From Amycolatopsis sp. MtRt-6 (lineage in GTDB: Bacteria; Actinomycetota; Actinomycetes; Mycobacteriales; Pseudonocardiaceae), in the NCBI RefSeq assembly GCF_017308975.1, contig NZ_JADWPD010000003.1:124001-188000 (forward strand): a stretch of 64,000 bases of DNA, written 5' to 3'. Shown here in pieces: positions 42,790 through 50,620 of this stretch. Under the pieces are notes generated by a model. It ran no database searches and had not been told where the DNA came from. It was given only the letters and a program-made list of their open reading frames with translations. The translations under genes were made by a program, and so were the position numbers. The first letter of the stretch is position 1. The number at the start of each line of letters is the position of its first letter.

Positions 42790-43374
42790 TTCGTGGGTGG
42801 CGGTCGTGGCGAGCATGGCGGTGAGCTGGTCGACCAGCCACGTGTCGAGGGACTCGCGGGGAACCGTGCGTTCCTGCAGCCAGCTCAGCAGCGCGCCCTC
42901 GACCACCGCCGTCCAGCAACGCAGCGTGAGCAAAAGCAGCGGTGAGGGCTCGGTGACGCCGAGTGCGTCCAGGATCAGGGCCACCGCGCGGTTGCGGACC
43001 TCGTCGATGGCCGCGTCCGTCTCGGACGTCGCGATCACCGAGCCGCTGCGCAGCAGGGCGATGTACCCCGCGCGGTAGTGGTCGGCGACGTCGATCAGGC
43101 CCCGGACGGCGGCGCGGAGCCGGGTTTCGGGCGGCCCATCCTCGAGTCCGGCCAGGCCGTCGATCAGGCCGTCGGTGACCGTGCGCAGTGCCTCGACCTG
43201 GAGTTCGCGCAGGCTGGAGAAGTACCGGTAGAACAGCGGCCGCGACACCTCGGCGCGCGCGACGATGTCGTCCACGGTGACCAGCTCGGGCGCCCGCGAG
43301 CCGAACAGGTCGAGCGCGGCGCGGATCAGGTCGTCGCGGCGGGCCTGCGGCGACATCCGCCGCGGCCGGCTCAC
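42769..43374 (-). CDS. TetR family regulator co-transcribed with ephD
   Basis: 201-residue repressor. GTG at 43374 overlaps the ephD stop as GTGA; an internal ATG at 43356 (MSPQARRDDLIRAALDLF) is an alternative. HTH: VTVDDIVARAEVSRPLFYRYF (shown as DDIVARAEVSRPLFYRYF). C-terminal domain is the long helical kind with LLLLTLRCWTAVVEGALLSWL. It likely controls its own operon; palindromes upstream of ephD (45083-45103) are the candidate sites. Convergent with citA. Confidence 0.87.
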   Translation of the reverse strand: MSRPRRMSPQARRDDLIRAALDLFGSRAPELVTVDDIVARAEVSRPLFYRYFSSLRELQVEALRTVTDGLIDGLAGLEDGPPETRLRAAVRGLIDVADHYRAGYIALLRSGSVIATSETDAAIDEVRNRAVALILDALGVTEPSPLLLLTLRCWTAVVEGALLSWLQERTVPRESLDTWLVDQLTAMLATTATHEGAATSV

Positions 43375-45080
43375 GGCGTCAGGTCCAGCTTCGCGGCCTT
43401 GCGGAGCAAGCCGGGCGTCAGTCGCGAAAGGACCAACGCGGCCTTCGCCTCCGGAGTGGACGGCGCGATCGCGATGTCCTTTTCCACGGCACGCAGGATA
43501 TCCCGCGCCACGCCCTCGGGGCCGAACCCCCGGCGGGCGTACAGCTTCGAACTTTCCTGCTGCCGCCGGCGTTGCTCCTCTTCGGACACGCCGACGAACT
43601 TCGTCGTGCTGGTGATGTTGGTCTTCACGATCCCCGGGCACACCGCCGTGACGCCGATGTGGTGCGCCGCCAGCTCGGCCCGCAGGCAGACGCTCAGCGT
43701 CAGCACGGCCGACTTCGTCGTGGCGTAAGCGGAAAGGATCTTCGACGGCAGGTACGCCGCCGCCGAGGCGATGTTGACGATCTGGCCGCCTTCGGCGCGC
43801 TCGGCGAGCATCGGCGCGAACGCGCGGCAGCTGTGGATCACGCCCCAGAGGTTGACGTCGATGACGCGCTCCCAGTCCTCGACGGACGTGTCGAGGAACG
43901 GGCCGGACATCCCGATGCCGGCGTTGTTGACCACGATGTCCGGGACGCCGTGGTTCTCGCGCACATCGCGCGCGAAGCGGTACACGGCGTCGCCGTCCGA
44001 AGAGTCCACTGTGTACTCGGCAACGCCGTGGTCTTCGAGCAGCTTCAGCGTTTCGGCGGCACTGGCCGCGTCGATGTCGGTGACGATCACGTCGGCGCCC
44101 TGTTCGGCGAACGCGAGCGCGGTGGCGCGGCCGATCCCGCTGCCCGCCCCGGTGACGACGACGAGCTTGTGCGCGAACGGCCCGGCACCGGCGCGGGCGC
44201 GGCGCAGACCGCGGCTTTCGGTGCCGGTTTCGGCGTATTCGATCAGCTCCGCGGCCGCGGCGGCCACCACCTCCGGCCGGGCGCGGGTCACCCAGTGCGT
44301 CCCGACGATCCGGCGGATCCGCAGGTCGGACACCCAGCGGGTGACCTCGGTCTGCAGTGGCGTCGTGACGTAGGCGTCCTCGGTCGGGGCCAGCACCTGC
44401 ACCGGGACGTCGGTGGGGCGGGGCGCGGGCCGCGAAAGCCGGGTGAACATGTTGGCGCGGTAGAGCTGGAGACCGTGCAGGCCGTCGGGCTTCTCCGGCG
44501 GCGCCGCGTCCGGCTCCATCCGCTGGATCTGCTTGCCCAGCAGGCCGGTGCGCCACAGCAGGTCCGGGACGACCGGGACCTGGAACGCCAGGATGTACCA
44601 CGAGTGCAGGAACTGGCTCAGCGCGTTCTTGAGCCGCTTCGGCGTCGGGCGGCGCAGCTGGGCGCGGAACCACGCGCCGGCGTGGTCGAGGCTCGGGCCG
44701 GAGAGGGACGTGTAGGAGGCGATCCGCCCGCGCAGGCCCTCCCCGGTGACGGCGTGCCAGGTCTGGACCGAGCCCCAGTCGTGGGCGACCAGGTGCACCT
44801 TGCCGGCGGGCTGCACCGCCTCGACGACCGCGCGGAGGTCGTCGGCCAGCTGGTCCAGCCGGTAGGACGCGCGTCCCGACGGCTTGTCCGACCGTCCGGC
44901 GCCGCGGACGTCATAGGTGACGACGCGGTGTTTCGGCGTCAGTTCCGCGGCTACCCCGTCCCACATCGAGCTGTTGTCCGGGTAGCCGTGCACGAGCACG
45001 ACCGTGGGCCCGTCGCTCCGGCCGTCGATGGTCACGGAGAGGCGGACACCGTCGCTGGCGGTCACCCACTTGTGAGACAT
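43371..45080 (-). CDS. ephD: Epoxide hydrolase / short-chain dehydrogenase fusion, EphD-like
   Basis: 569-residue two-domain enzyme. Residues 1-290: alpha/beta hydrolase with the epoxide-hydrolase marks HGYPDNSSMWD (HGxP) and nucleophile Asp101 in VAHDWGSV, plus a late His in VGTHWVTRARP. Residues 305-569: classical SDR with TGAGSGIGRATALAF, NNAGIGMSG and the YATTK of the catalytic Tyr-Lys pair. The same fusion is EphD of Mycobacterium tuberculosis (Rv2214c), reported to act on oxygenated mycolic acids. This organism probably lacks mycolates, so a different epoxide or diol lipid is likely. In an operon with a TetR gene (GTGA overlap). Confidence 0.88.
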   Translation of the reverse strand: MSHKWVTASDGVRLSVTIDGRSDGPTVVLVHGYPDNSSMWDGVAAELTPKHRVVTYDVRGAGRSDKPSGRASYRLDQLADDLRAVVEAVQPAGKVHLVAHDWGSVQTWHAVTGEGLRGRIASYTSLSGPSLDHAGAWFRAQLRRPTPKRLKNALSQFLHSWYILAFQVPVVPDLLWRTGLLGKQIQRMEPDAAPPEKPDGLHGLQLYRANMFTRLSRPAPRPTDVPVQVLAPTEDAYVTTPLQTEVTRWVSDLRIRRIVGTHWVTRARPEVVAAAAAELIEYAETGTESRGLRRARAGAGPFAHKLVVVTGAGSGIGRATALAFAEQGADVIVTDIDAASAAETLKLLEDHGVAEYTVDSSDGDAVYRFARDVRENHGVPDIVVNNAGIGMSGPFLDTSVEDWERVIDVNLWGVIHSCRAFAPMLAERAEGGQIVNIASAAAYLPSKILSAYATTKSAVLTLSVCLRAELAAHHIGVTAVCPGIVKTNITSTTKFVGVSEEEQRRRQQESSKLYARRGFGPEGVARDILRAVEKDIAIAPSTPEAKAALVLSRLTPGLLRKAAKLDLTP

Positions 45081-45082
45081 TC

Positions 45083-45103
45083 TGTCATGTTAGACAACTT
45101 GTC
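45083..45103. promoter_or_regulatory. Overlapping palindromes upstream of ephD
   Basis: TGTC-N6-GACA (45083-45096) overlaps GACAA-C-TTGTC (45093-45103), directly before the ephD start. The AT-rich cluster of TGTC/GACA half-sites is the probable operator of the co-transcribed TetR protein. Confidence 0.55.
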
Positions 45104-45204
45104 AACAGTGTGTTCACCCGCGCGGCGGTTCCGCGGGCTTCGATGTTCCGGTTTTTGCTTGTATGACAGCGTTTTCGTGGTTTCCCGTGGAACCAAGCCC
45201 CCCG

Positions 45205-45224
45205 TGTCCACCGAACGGTGGACA
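45205..45224 (+). promoter_or_regulatory. Hairpin in the leader of the ABC/two-component operon
   Basis: TGTCCACC (45205-45212), loop GAAC, GGTGGACA (45217-45224), 8-bp perfect arms, 57 bp before the start of the ABC ATPase gene. May be an operator for the operon's own response regulator or a leader hairpin. Confidence 0.45.
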
Positions 45225-45281
45225 GCCGGATTCAGCCGGCTGTTGGTCGGATCCGGCGGCTCGGGCGGCCACGCTTGAGCC

Positions 45282-46121
45282 ATGACCCCAGCAGTGAGCG
45301 TGCGCGGCCTGCGCAAGCAGTACCCCGGCCACCTCGCGGTGGCCGGGCTGGACCTGGAGATCGCCCAAGGCGAGGTCTTCGCCCTGCTCGGGCCGAACGG
45401 CGCCGGGAAGACCACGACGGTCGAGATCCTCGAGGGACACCGGCGGCGGACGGCCGGCGACGTCACCGTGCTCGGTGAGGACCCCGGCAAGGCGGGCCGG
45501 GCCTGGCGCGCCCGCCTCGGCATCGTGCTGCAGACGGCGACCGACGCCGCCGAGCTGAGCGTGGCCGAGACCGTCCGGCACTTCGCGAAGTACTACCCGG
45601 CCCCGCGCGACCCCGACGAGGTCATCGAGAAGGTCGGGCTCACGGAGAAGGCACGCACGCGCGTCAAGGCGCTCTCGGGCGGGCAGCGCCGCCGCGTCGA
45701 CGTCGCGCTCGGCATCATCGGGCGGCCCGAGCTGCTCTTCCTCGACGAGCCGACGACCGGCTTCGACCCCGAGGCGCGGCGGCAGTTCTGGACGCTGATC
45801 AGCGACCTCGCCGCCGAAGGCACCACCATCCTCCTGACCACGCACTACCTCGACGAGGCCGAAGCGCTCGCCGACCGCGTCGCGGTGATCGCGCGCGGCG
45901 AGATCGTCGCGCAGGACACCCCGCGGAACCTGGGTGGCCGGGCCGCCGCCGAGGCCACCGTGCGCTGGGTCGACGAACGCGGCGAGCACGTCGAGCGCAC
46001 CGCGTACCCGACCAAGCTCGTCACCGAGCTCGCGGCCGGCGGTCGTGAGCTCGCCGGGCTGACCGTGACCAGGCCGACCCTGGAGGACGTCTACCTCGAC
46101 CTGATCGGAGACAAGGCATGA
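45282..46121 (+). CDS. ABC exporter ATPase
   Basis: 279-residue ATPase of an ABC-2 exporter. Walker A GPNGAGKTTT (37-46), signature LSGGQRRRVDVALG, Walker B LLFLDEPTTGFDP, H-loop LTTHYLDEAEALADRV (typical of drug exporters of the DrrA/CcmA kind). First gene of a four-gene operon ABC-permease-kinase-regulator in which every junction overlaps by four bases. The sensor and transporter are likely to form one stress or antibiotic-response module. Confidence 0.92.
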   Translation: MTPAVSVRGLRKQYPGHLAVAGLDLEIAQGEVFALLGPNGAGKTTTVEILEGHRRRTAGDVTVLGEDPGKAGRAWRARLGIVLQTATDAAELSVAETVRHFAKYYPAPRDPDEVIEKVGLTEKARTRVKALSGGQRRRVDVALGIIGRPELLFLDEPTTGFDPEARRQFWTLISDLAAEGTTILLTTHYLDEAEALADRVAVIARGEIVAQDTPRNLGGRAAAEATVRWVDERGEHVERTAYPTKLVTELAAGGRELAGLTVTRPTLEDVYLDLIGDKA

Positions 46122-46927
46122 CCACGCTGACGTTGCCGGGACCGCTGTCGCTCGGGCTGGCCCGCGGCGGCACCGAGCTGCGGCAGTTCTTCCGGCACCG
46201 GGAACAGGTGGTCTTCACCTTCTCCCTGCCCGCGGTGCTGATGATCCTGCTCGGGTCCATCCTGGACGGTCCGACCGCGCTCGACGGCGTCACGTCCGGG
46301 CAGCTGCTGGCGGCCGGGATGATCGGCTCCGGCATCGTGTCGACGTCGTTCAACAGCATCGCCACCGGCGTCTCGGCCGACCGGGAAACCGGCGCGCTCA
46401 AGCGCCTGCGTGGCACGCCGATGCCGCCGGCGTCGTACTTCATCGGCAAGATGGTGCTGGTCGCGGTGTCGAGCCTGGCCCAGACGGTGCTGATGGCCGC
46501 GGTCGCCGTGGCGCTGTTCGGGCTGGAACTGCCGGCCGACCCGGCGAAGTGGCTGACGCTGCTGTGGGTGTTCGCGCTCGGCATCGTCTCCTGCACGCTG
46601 CTCGGGATCGCGATCAGCTCGCTCGCGAAGTCCACCAACGGCGCGGTCGCCATCGTGCAGCTGCTGTACCTGGTGCTGCAGTTCATCTCCGGCGTCTTCG
46701 TCTCGCCGATCACGACCCTGCCGAAAGTTATGGTGGACATCGCGTCGTTCTTCCCGCTGAAGTGGATCTGCCAGGGGTTCCGGTCGGTGTTCCTGCCGGA
46801 CGGCGCCGTGAGGATGGAGATGGCCGGGGCATGGGAACTTCCGCGGGTGGCGCTGGTGCTGGGGATCTGGTGCGTGGTGGGGGCGGTCCTGGCGCGGTTG
46901 ACGTTCCGGTGGACCGACGCGAAGTGA
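46118..46927 (+). CDS. ABC-2 exporter permease
   Basis: 269-residue permease with six helices: VFTFSLPAVLMILLGS, then MIGSGIVSTSFNSIATGVSADRE (as GIVSTSFNSIATGVSADRE), the coupling motif ADRETGALKRLRGTPMP, and SSLAQTVLMAAVAVALFG, TLLWVFALGIVSCTLLGIAI, IVQLLYLVLQFISGVFV, LPRVALVLGIWCVVGAVLA. Start ATG overlaps the ATPase stop. Pairs with the ATPase upstream to form the exporter. Confidence 0.9.
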   Translation: MTTLTLPGPLSLGLARGGTELRQFFRHREQVVFTFSLPAVLMILLGSILDGPTALDGVTSGQLLAAGMIGSGIVSTSFNSIATGVSADRETGALKRLRGTPMPPASYFIGKMVLVAVSSLAQTVLMAAVAVALFGLELPADPAKWLTLLWVFALGIVSCTLLGIAISSLAKSTNGAVAIVQLLYLVLQFISGVFVSPITTLPKVMVDIASFFPLKWICQGFRSVFLPDGAVRMEMAGAWELPRVALVLGIWCVVGAVLARLTFRWTDAK

Positions 46928-48084
46928 AGGACGCCTGGGACCGGTTCAACTGGCTCTGGGAGGTCCTCTTCGCGGTGGCGTACCTCGCCACGACGCTGCT
47001 GGTGCTGCTCGGTCCCGCCGGCCCGCCGCGCAAGGCGGTCGCGGCCGGGGCGCTCACCGCGCTCGCGCTGAGCTACCTGCTGTGGGGCCGGCGGCTCGTG
47101 CGGGACGAAGGCTCGGCCGCCGGGCAGCGGTGGGCGTTCGCGATCCTCGTGCTGGCGCTGGTCGGGGTCGCCCTGCTCGCCGAGGGTTCGTCCGGCTTCA
47201 TCCTCTTCATGGCGTGCCCGCTGCTCTTCTCGACGCTCGAGTTCCGGCCCGCGGCGGTCCTCACCGCCGTGGCCATCCTGATCAACCCCGCGGCCGCCGT
47301 CGTGAACGACGGGTTCACCGGCCCGACCCTGCACATCATGCTGCCGATGTCGGCGATCCTCGTCGTCTTCGGCGTGCTGTGCGGCAAGTTCATCGGGCAC
47401 GTCATCGACGAGAGCAAGGGGCGCGCGGACCTGATCGCGAAGCTCGAAGCCAGCCAGGCCGAAGTCGCCCGGCTCTCCCGGGAGGCGGGCACCGCGGCCG
47501 AGCGCGAACGGCTCGCGCGGGAGATCCACGACACGCTCGCCCAGGGGTTCACCAGCATCGTCACCCTCGCGCAGGCCATCGAGTCCGAATTGGACACCGA
47601 CCCGGCCGCGGCGCGGCGGCACGCCGAGCTGGCCGCCCGCACCGCGCGGGACAACCTCACCGAGGCCCGCGCGATGGTCGCCGCGCTGGCGCCGGCGGAC
47701 CTCGCGGCCGGCTCGCTGGTCGACGCCGTCCGGCGGCAGGCCGACCGGCTGGCCGACTCGTCCGACGTGGTGGTCCGGTACGAAGTGGACGGTCCGCTGC
47801 CACCGATCGGCATGGCGGGCGAAGTCGTCCTGCTGCGCGGCGCGCAGGAAGCGCTGAACAACGTCCGGCGGCACGCGGCCGCGTCGGCGGTGTCGGTACG
47901 GCTGTCCGCTGTGGACGGTTCGGTGCGGCTGTCGGTGCGCGACGACGGCACCGGCTTCGACCCGGACCGCGCCACCGGGTTCGGCCTGCGCGGGATGCGG
48001 TCCCGGGCCGAGCAGGTCGGTGGCAGACTGAGTGTCCGGAGTGGCCCCAGCGGCACCGAACTCACCCTGGAGGTGCCGGCTTGA
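46924..48084 (+). CDS. Sensor histidine kinase, NarL-type partner (DesK-like)
   Basis: 386-residue membrane kinase. The GTG at 46924 overlaps the permease stop (GTGA); a GTG twelve bases earlier is possible. Residues 14-155 hold about five membrane segments, followed by a coiled linker (LIAKLEASQAEVARLSREAGT). HisKA_3: ERERLAREIHDTLAQGFTS with His202; HATPase: GAQEALNNVRRHAAAS, RDDGTGFDPDR and GFGLRGMRSRAEQVGG. Such membrane-embedded kinases next to an ABC exporter (LiaS-, DesK-like) often sense membrane stress or peptide antibiotics. The stop overlaps the regulator start (TTGA). Confidence 0.92.
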   Translation: MKDAWDRFNWLWEVLFAVAYLATTLLVLLGPAGPPRKAVAAGALTALALSYLLWGRRLVRDEGSAAGQRWAFAILVLALVGVALLAEGSSGFILFMACPLLFSTLEFRPAAVLTAVAILINPAAAVVNDGFTGPTLHIMLPMSAILVVFGVLCGKFIGHVIDESKGRADLIAKLEASQAEVARLSREAGTAAERERLAREIHDTLAQGFTSIVTLAQAIESELDTDPAAARRHAELAARTARDNLTEARAMVAALAPADLAAGSLVDAVRRQADRLADSSDVVVRYEVDGPLPPIGMAGEVVLLRGAQEALNNVRRHAAASAVSVRLSAVDGSVRLSVRDDGTGFDPDRATGFGLRGMRSRAEQVGGRLSVRSGPSGTELTLEVPA

Positions 48085-48701
48085 TCCGCGTCATGCTGGT
48101 CGACGACCACCCCGTCGTCCGCGAAGGCCTCCGCGGCATGCTCGAAGCGGAACCGGACCTCACGGTCGTCGGCGAAGCGGGCTCCGGCGACGAAGCCGTC
48201 GTGCTCGACAGGGTCGCCGCCCCCGACGTCGTGCTGATGGACCTGCGGATGCCCGGCCTCGACGGCGTCGGCGCGACTCGGCGCATCCTGCGCGAGCAGC
48301 CGGGGCGCCGGATCGTGGTGCTGACGACGTACGAGACGGACGCGGACATCCTCCGCGCGGTGGAAGCCGGCGCGTCGGGCTACCTGCTGAAGGACGCCTC
48401 GCGCGCGGAGCTGGCGAACGCGATCCGCGCGGCGGCCCGCGGGGAGACGGTGCTGGCGCCGTCGGTGGCGGGCAAGCTGGTCAACCGGGTCCGCAACCCG
48501 GAACCGCAGCCGCTGTCGGCCCGCGAGGTGGAGGTGCTGCGGCTGGTCGCCAAGGGCGGGACGAACGCGGACATCGGCCGCGCCCTGCACATCAGCGAAG
48601 CAACGGTGAAGACCCATTTGCTGCGGGTGTTCGGCAAGCTCGGCGTCTCCGACCGCACGGCCGCGGTCACAACGGCAATGGCCCGCAACCTCCTGAGCTG
48701 A
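48081..48701 (+). CDS. NarL/LuxR-type response regulator
   Basis: 206-residue regulator. Start TTG at 48081 inside the TTGA overlap gives LIRVMLVDDHPVVREGL, the standard N-terminus; an ATG at 48093 would cut it. Phospho-acceptor Asp54 in VLMDLRMPG, Thr in VVLTTYE, Lys in GYLLKDASR. The LuxR-type HTH is LSAREVEVLRLVAKGGTNAD and SEATVKTHLLRVFGKLGV. Partner of the kinase upstream; it probably controls this operon. A 145-bp repeat array follows its stop. Confidence 0.93.
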   Translation: MIRVMLVDDHPVVREGLRGMLEAEPDLTVVGEAGSGDEAVVLDRVAAPDVVLMDLRMPGLDGVGATRRILREQPGRRIVVLTTYETDADILRAVEAGASGYLLKDASRAELANAIRAAARGETVLAPSVAGKLVNRVRNPEPQPLSAREVEVLRLVAKGGTNADIGRALHISEATVKTHLLRVFGKLGVSDRTAAVTTAMARNLLS

Positions 48702-48704
48702 ACC

Positions 48705-48849
48705 GGGCATCACCCGTGATCCGACGGGCATCACGCGTGTCCAGAGGGGCATCACGCGTGATTCCACGGGCATCGCGGTGATGCCCGCCCAGTCACGCGT
48801 GATGCCCGGCCAATCACGGGTGATGCCCGGCCAGTCACGGGTGATGCCT
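48705..48849. repeat. Bipartite array of 21-bp palindromic units
   Basis: Three direct units of 21 bp, GGGCATCACCCGTGATCC and variants (48705-48725, 48726-48746, 48747-48767), a junction hairpin GGGCATC-GCG-GTGATGCCC (48768-48786), then three units of the same sequence inverted (48787-48807, 48808-48828, 48829-48849). Units carry the palindromes ATCACGCGTGAT or near forms. The whole can fold as one long arm or as six small hairpins. Between the response regulator and serine hydrolase genes. Confidence 0.9.
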
Positions 48850-48904
48850 CTTTCCGCACGGGCCGGGACCTGCTTCGGGTGGCGGGGCGCGGCAGAATGC
48901 CTCC

Positions 48905-50245
48905 ATGCTCTCCTCGACCGAACACGCCCTGCTCCGCCGGATCGCCCACGAGCAGGCCGCCTGCCGGGCTCCGTCGCTGGTCGCCGCCGTCGTGCGGGAC
49001 GGGGGCATCGTCTGGTCCGGTGGCCGGGGACGCGTCGGCGGCGAGACCCCGACCACCGACGTCCAGTACCGGCTCGGGTCGATCACCAAGACCCTGGTCG
49101 CCACCGCCGTGATGCGGCTGCGCGACGAAGGCCTGCTCGACCTCAACGACCCGCTCGAGAAGCACGTCCCGGGCACGCCGTTCGGCGCCGCCACCGTCGC
49201 CCAGCTGCTGTCCCACACCTCCGGCCTGACGTCCGAGTCGCCCGGCCTGTGGTGGGAGCGGACGCCGGGCGCCGACTGGGACGCGCTGGTCGGCAGCCTC
49301 GCCGAGGGCTCGACGAAGCACCGGCCGGGCGCGCGGTTCCACTACTCGAACGTCGGCTACGGCGTCCTCGGCGAGCTCCTCACCCGCCACCGCGGCAAGG
49401 GCTGGCTCTCCGTGCTCGACGAGGAGATCCTCGGGCCGCTCGGGATGACCCGGACCACGCCGCACCCGGTCGGGGCGCACGCCGAGGGCTTCGCCGTGCA
49501 CCCCTTCGCCGACGTCCTGCTGCCGGAGCCGAGCCCGGACGCCGGCGCGATGGCCCCCGCCGGGCAGCTGTGGTCGACCGCGCGGGACCTCGGCCGCTGG
49601 ACGGCGTTCCTCGGCGGCGAAACCGGTGACGTGCTCGCGCCGGACACCGTCGCCGAGATGCGGACCATGATCACCGTCGACGACACCGACGTCTGGACGA
49701 CCGGGTTCGGGCTCGGCCTGATGCTCGTGCGCTACCAGGGCCGCCGCTTCGCCGGCCACACCGGCTCGATGCCCGGGTTCCTCGCCGTGACGCTGGTCGA
49801 CCCGGCCGCGCAGACCGGCGCGCTGGTGCTCACCAACTCGACGTCCGGTGTCGGCATCACCCAGCTCTGCCTCGACCTCATCACGATGACCGACGAGCTG
49901 GAGCCGCGGCTGCCCGCCGAGTGGCTGCCGTCGCCCACCGACCCCGCGCTGCTCGCGCTGACCGGGCTCTGGCACTGGGGCCCGACCCCGTACCACCTGC
50001 GTGTCCAGGGCGACGGGCTGCTCCTGCTCGCTCCGGTCGAGGGCGCCGGGCGCAGCTCGCGCTTCCGCGCGACGGACAAGGACACCTACGTCGGCCTCGA
50101 CGGCTACTACGCCGGCGAGACGCTCGAAGTGGGCCGGAACGCCGACGGCGTCGCCACTCACCTCGACCTGGCGACGTTCATCTTCACCCGCACGCCGTAC
50201 GACCCGGCCGCGCCGGTGCCGGGCGGCGTCGAAGACTGGCGCTGA
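48905..50245 (+). CDS. Serine hydrolase, beta-lactamase class C / ClbP-like fold
   Basis: 446-residue penicillin-binding-like serine hydrolase. SxxK: Ser59-Ile-Thr-Lys62 in YRLGSITKTLVA; YxN: Tyr147-Ser-Asn149 in FHYSNVGYG; third motif HTG in FAGHTGSMPG. Residues 1-340 form the catalytic domain, and 345-446 a beta-rich C-terminal domain. No signal peptide is evident, so it is probably cytoplasmic and acts as an esterase or D-aminopeptidase, not as a resistance beta-lactamase. ATG at 48905 begins after the repeat array. Ends at a 13-bp perfect hairpin. Confidence 0.9.
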   Translation: MLSSTEHALLRRIAHEQAACRAPSLVAAVVRDGGIVWSGGRGRVGGETPTTDVQYRLGSITKTLVATAVMRLRDEGLLDLNDPLEKHVPGTPFGAATVAQLLSHTSGLTSESPGLWWERTPGADWDALVGSLAEGSTKHRPGARFHYSNVGYGVLGELLTRHRGKGWLSVLDEEILGPLGMTRTTPHPVGAHAEGFAVHPFADVLLPEPSPDAGAMAPAGQLWSTARDLGRWTAFLGGETGDVLAPDTVAEMRTMITVDDTDVWTTGFGLGLMLVRYQGRRFAGHTGSMPGFLAVTLVDPAAQTGALVLTNSTSGVGITQLCLDLITMTDELEPRLPAEWLPSPTDPALLALTGLWHWGPTPYHLRVQGDGLLLLAPVEGAGRSSRFRATDKDTYVGLDGYYAGETLEVGRNADGVATHLDLATFIFTRTPYDPAAPVPGGVEDWR

Positions 50246-50254
50246 GGAGAGAAC

Positions 50255-50292
50255 GGGTCCCGCTCGCACCCCCAGGGTGGCGAGCGGGACCC
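50255..50292. terminator. Perfect 13-bp hairpin between convergent genes
   Basis: GGGTCCCGCTCGC (50255-50267), 12-nt loop, exact complement (50280-50292), directly next to the stop of the convergent minus-strand gene. Terminator for both. Confidence 0.8.
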
Positions 50293-50610
50293 TCAGGTCA
50301 GGGCGGCGGTGCCCGCCGCGTGCGCGACGGCGTCGGCGAACCGGCGGGCGAGGCGCTTGCCCTCACCCCAGTCGAAGAGGCCGAATTTCAGCGTGGTCAG
50401 GATGGTCAGCGTCGAGCCCCCGGCCGCCGGGGCGACGGTCGCGGTGATCACCTGCCCCCAGCTGAAGAAGGTCATCCCGGTGCGGAAGGAGACGAAACCG
50501 CGCTGCGAGTCGTAGACCGGACCCTGGCCGCCGATCGCCTGGACCCCGGCGGGGAGTGAGTTCCACAGGGCCTGCGGCGGCGCCGGGAAGCTCTGCTGCA
50601 CAGTCGTCAT
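50293..50610 (-). CDS. Hypothetical small protein, beta-rich
   Basis: 105 residues, starting at ATG 50610 (MTTVQQSFPAPPQALWNSLP). The middle (QRGFVSFRTGMTFFSWGQVITATV) alternates like beta strands and the end (FDWGEGKRLARRFADAVAHAA) is a helix, the order seen in small SRPBCC/START-like or DUF1499-like proteins. No signal peptide or membrane segment. No catalytic motif. Lies 11 bp downstream of a membrane protein gene and may be in its operon. Family assignment is a guess. Confidence 0.65.
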   Translation of the reverse strand: MTTVQQSFPAPPQALWNSLPAGVQAIGGQGPVYDSQRGFVSFRTGMTFFSWGQVITATVAPAAGGSTLTILTTLKFGLFDWGEGKRLARRFADAVAHAAGTAALT

Positions 50611-50620
50611 GGCCGGAACG

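Noticed and set aside
48705..48849. CRISPR-like array
   Set aside because: Units of 21 bp follow each other without unique spacers and invert midway; no cas genes are near.
48905..50245. Antibiotic-resistance beta-lactamase
   Set aside because: There is no signal peptide and the third motif is HTG with an extra C-terminal domain, as in esterase or peptidase relatives.
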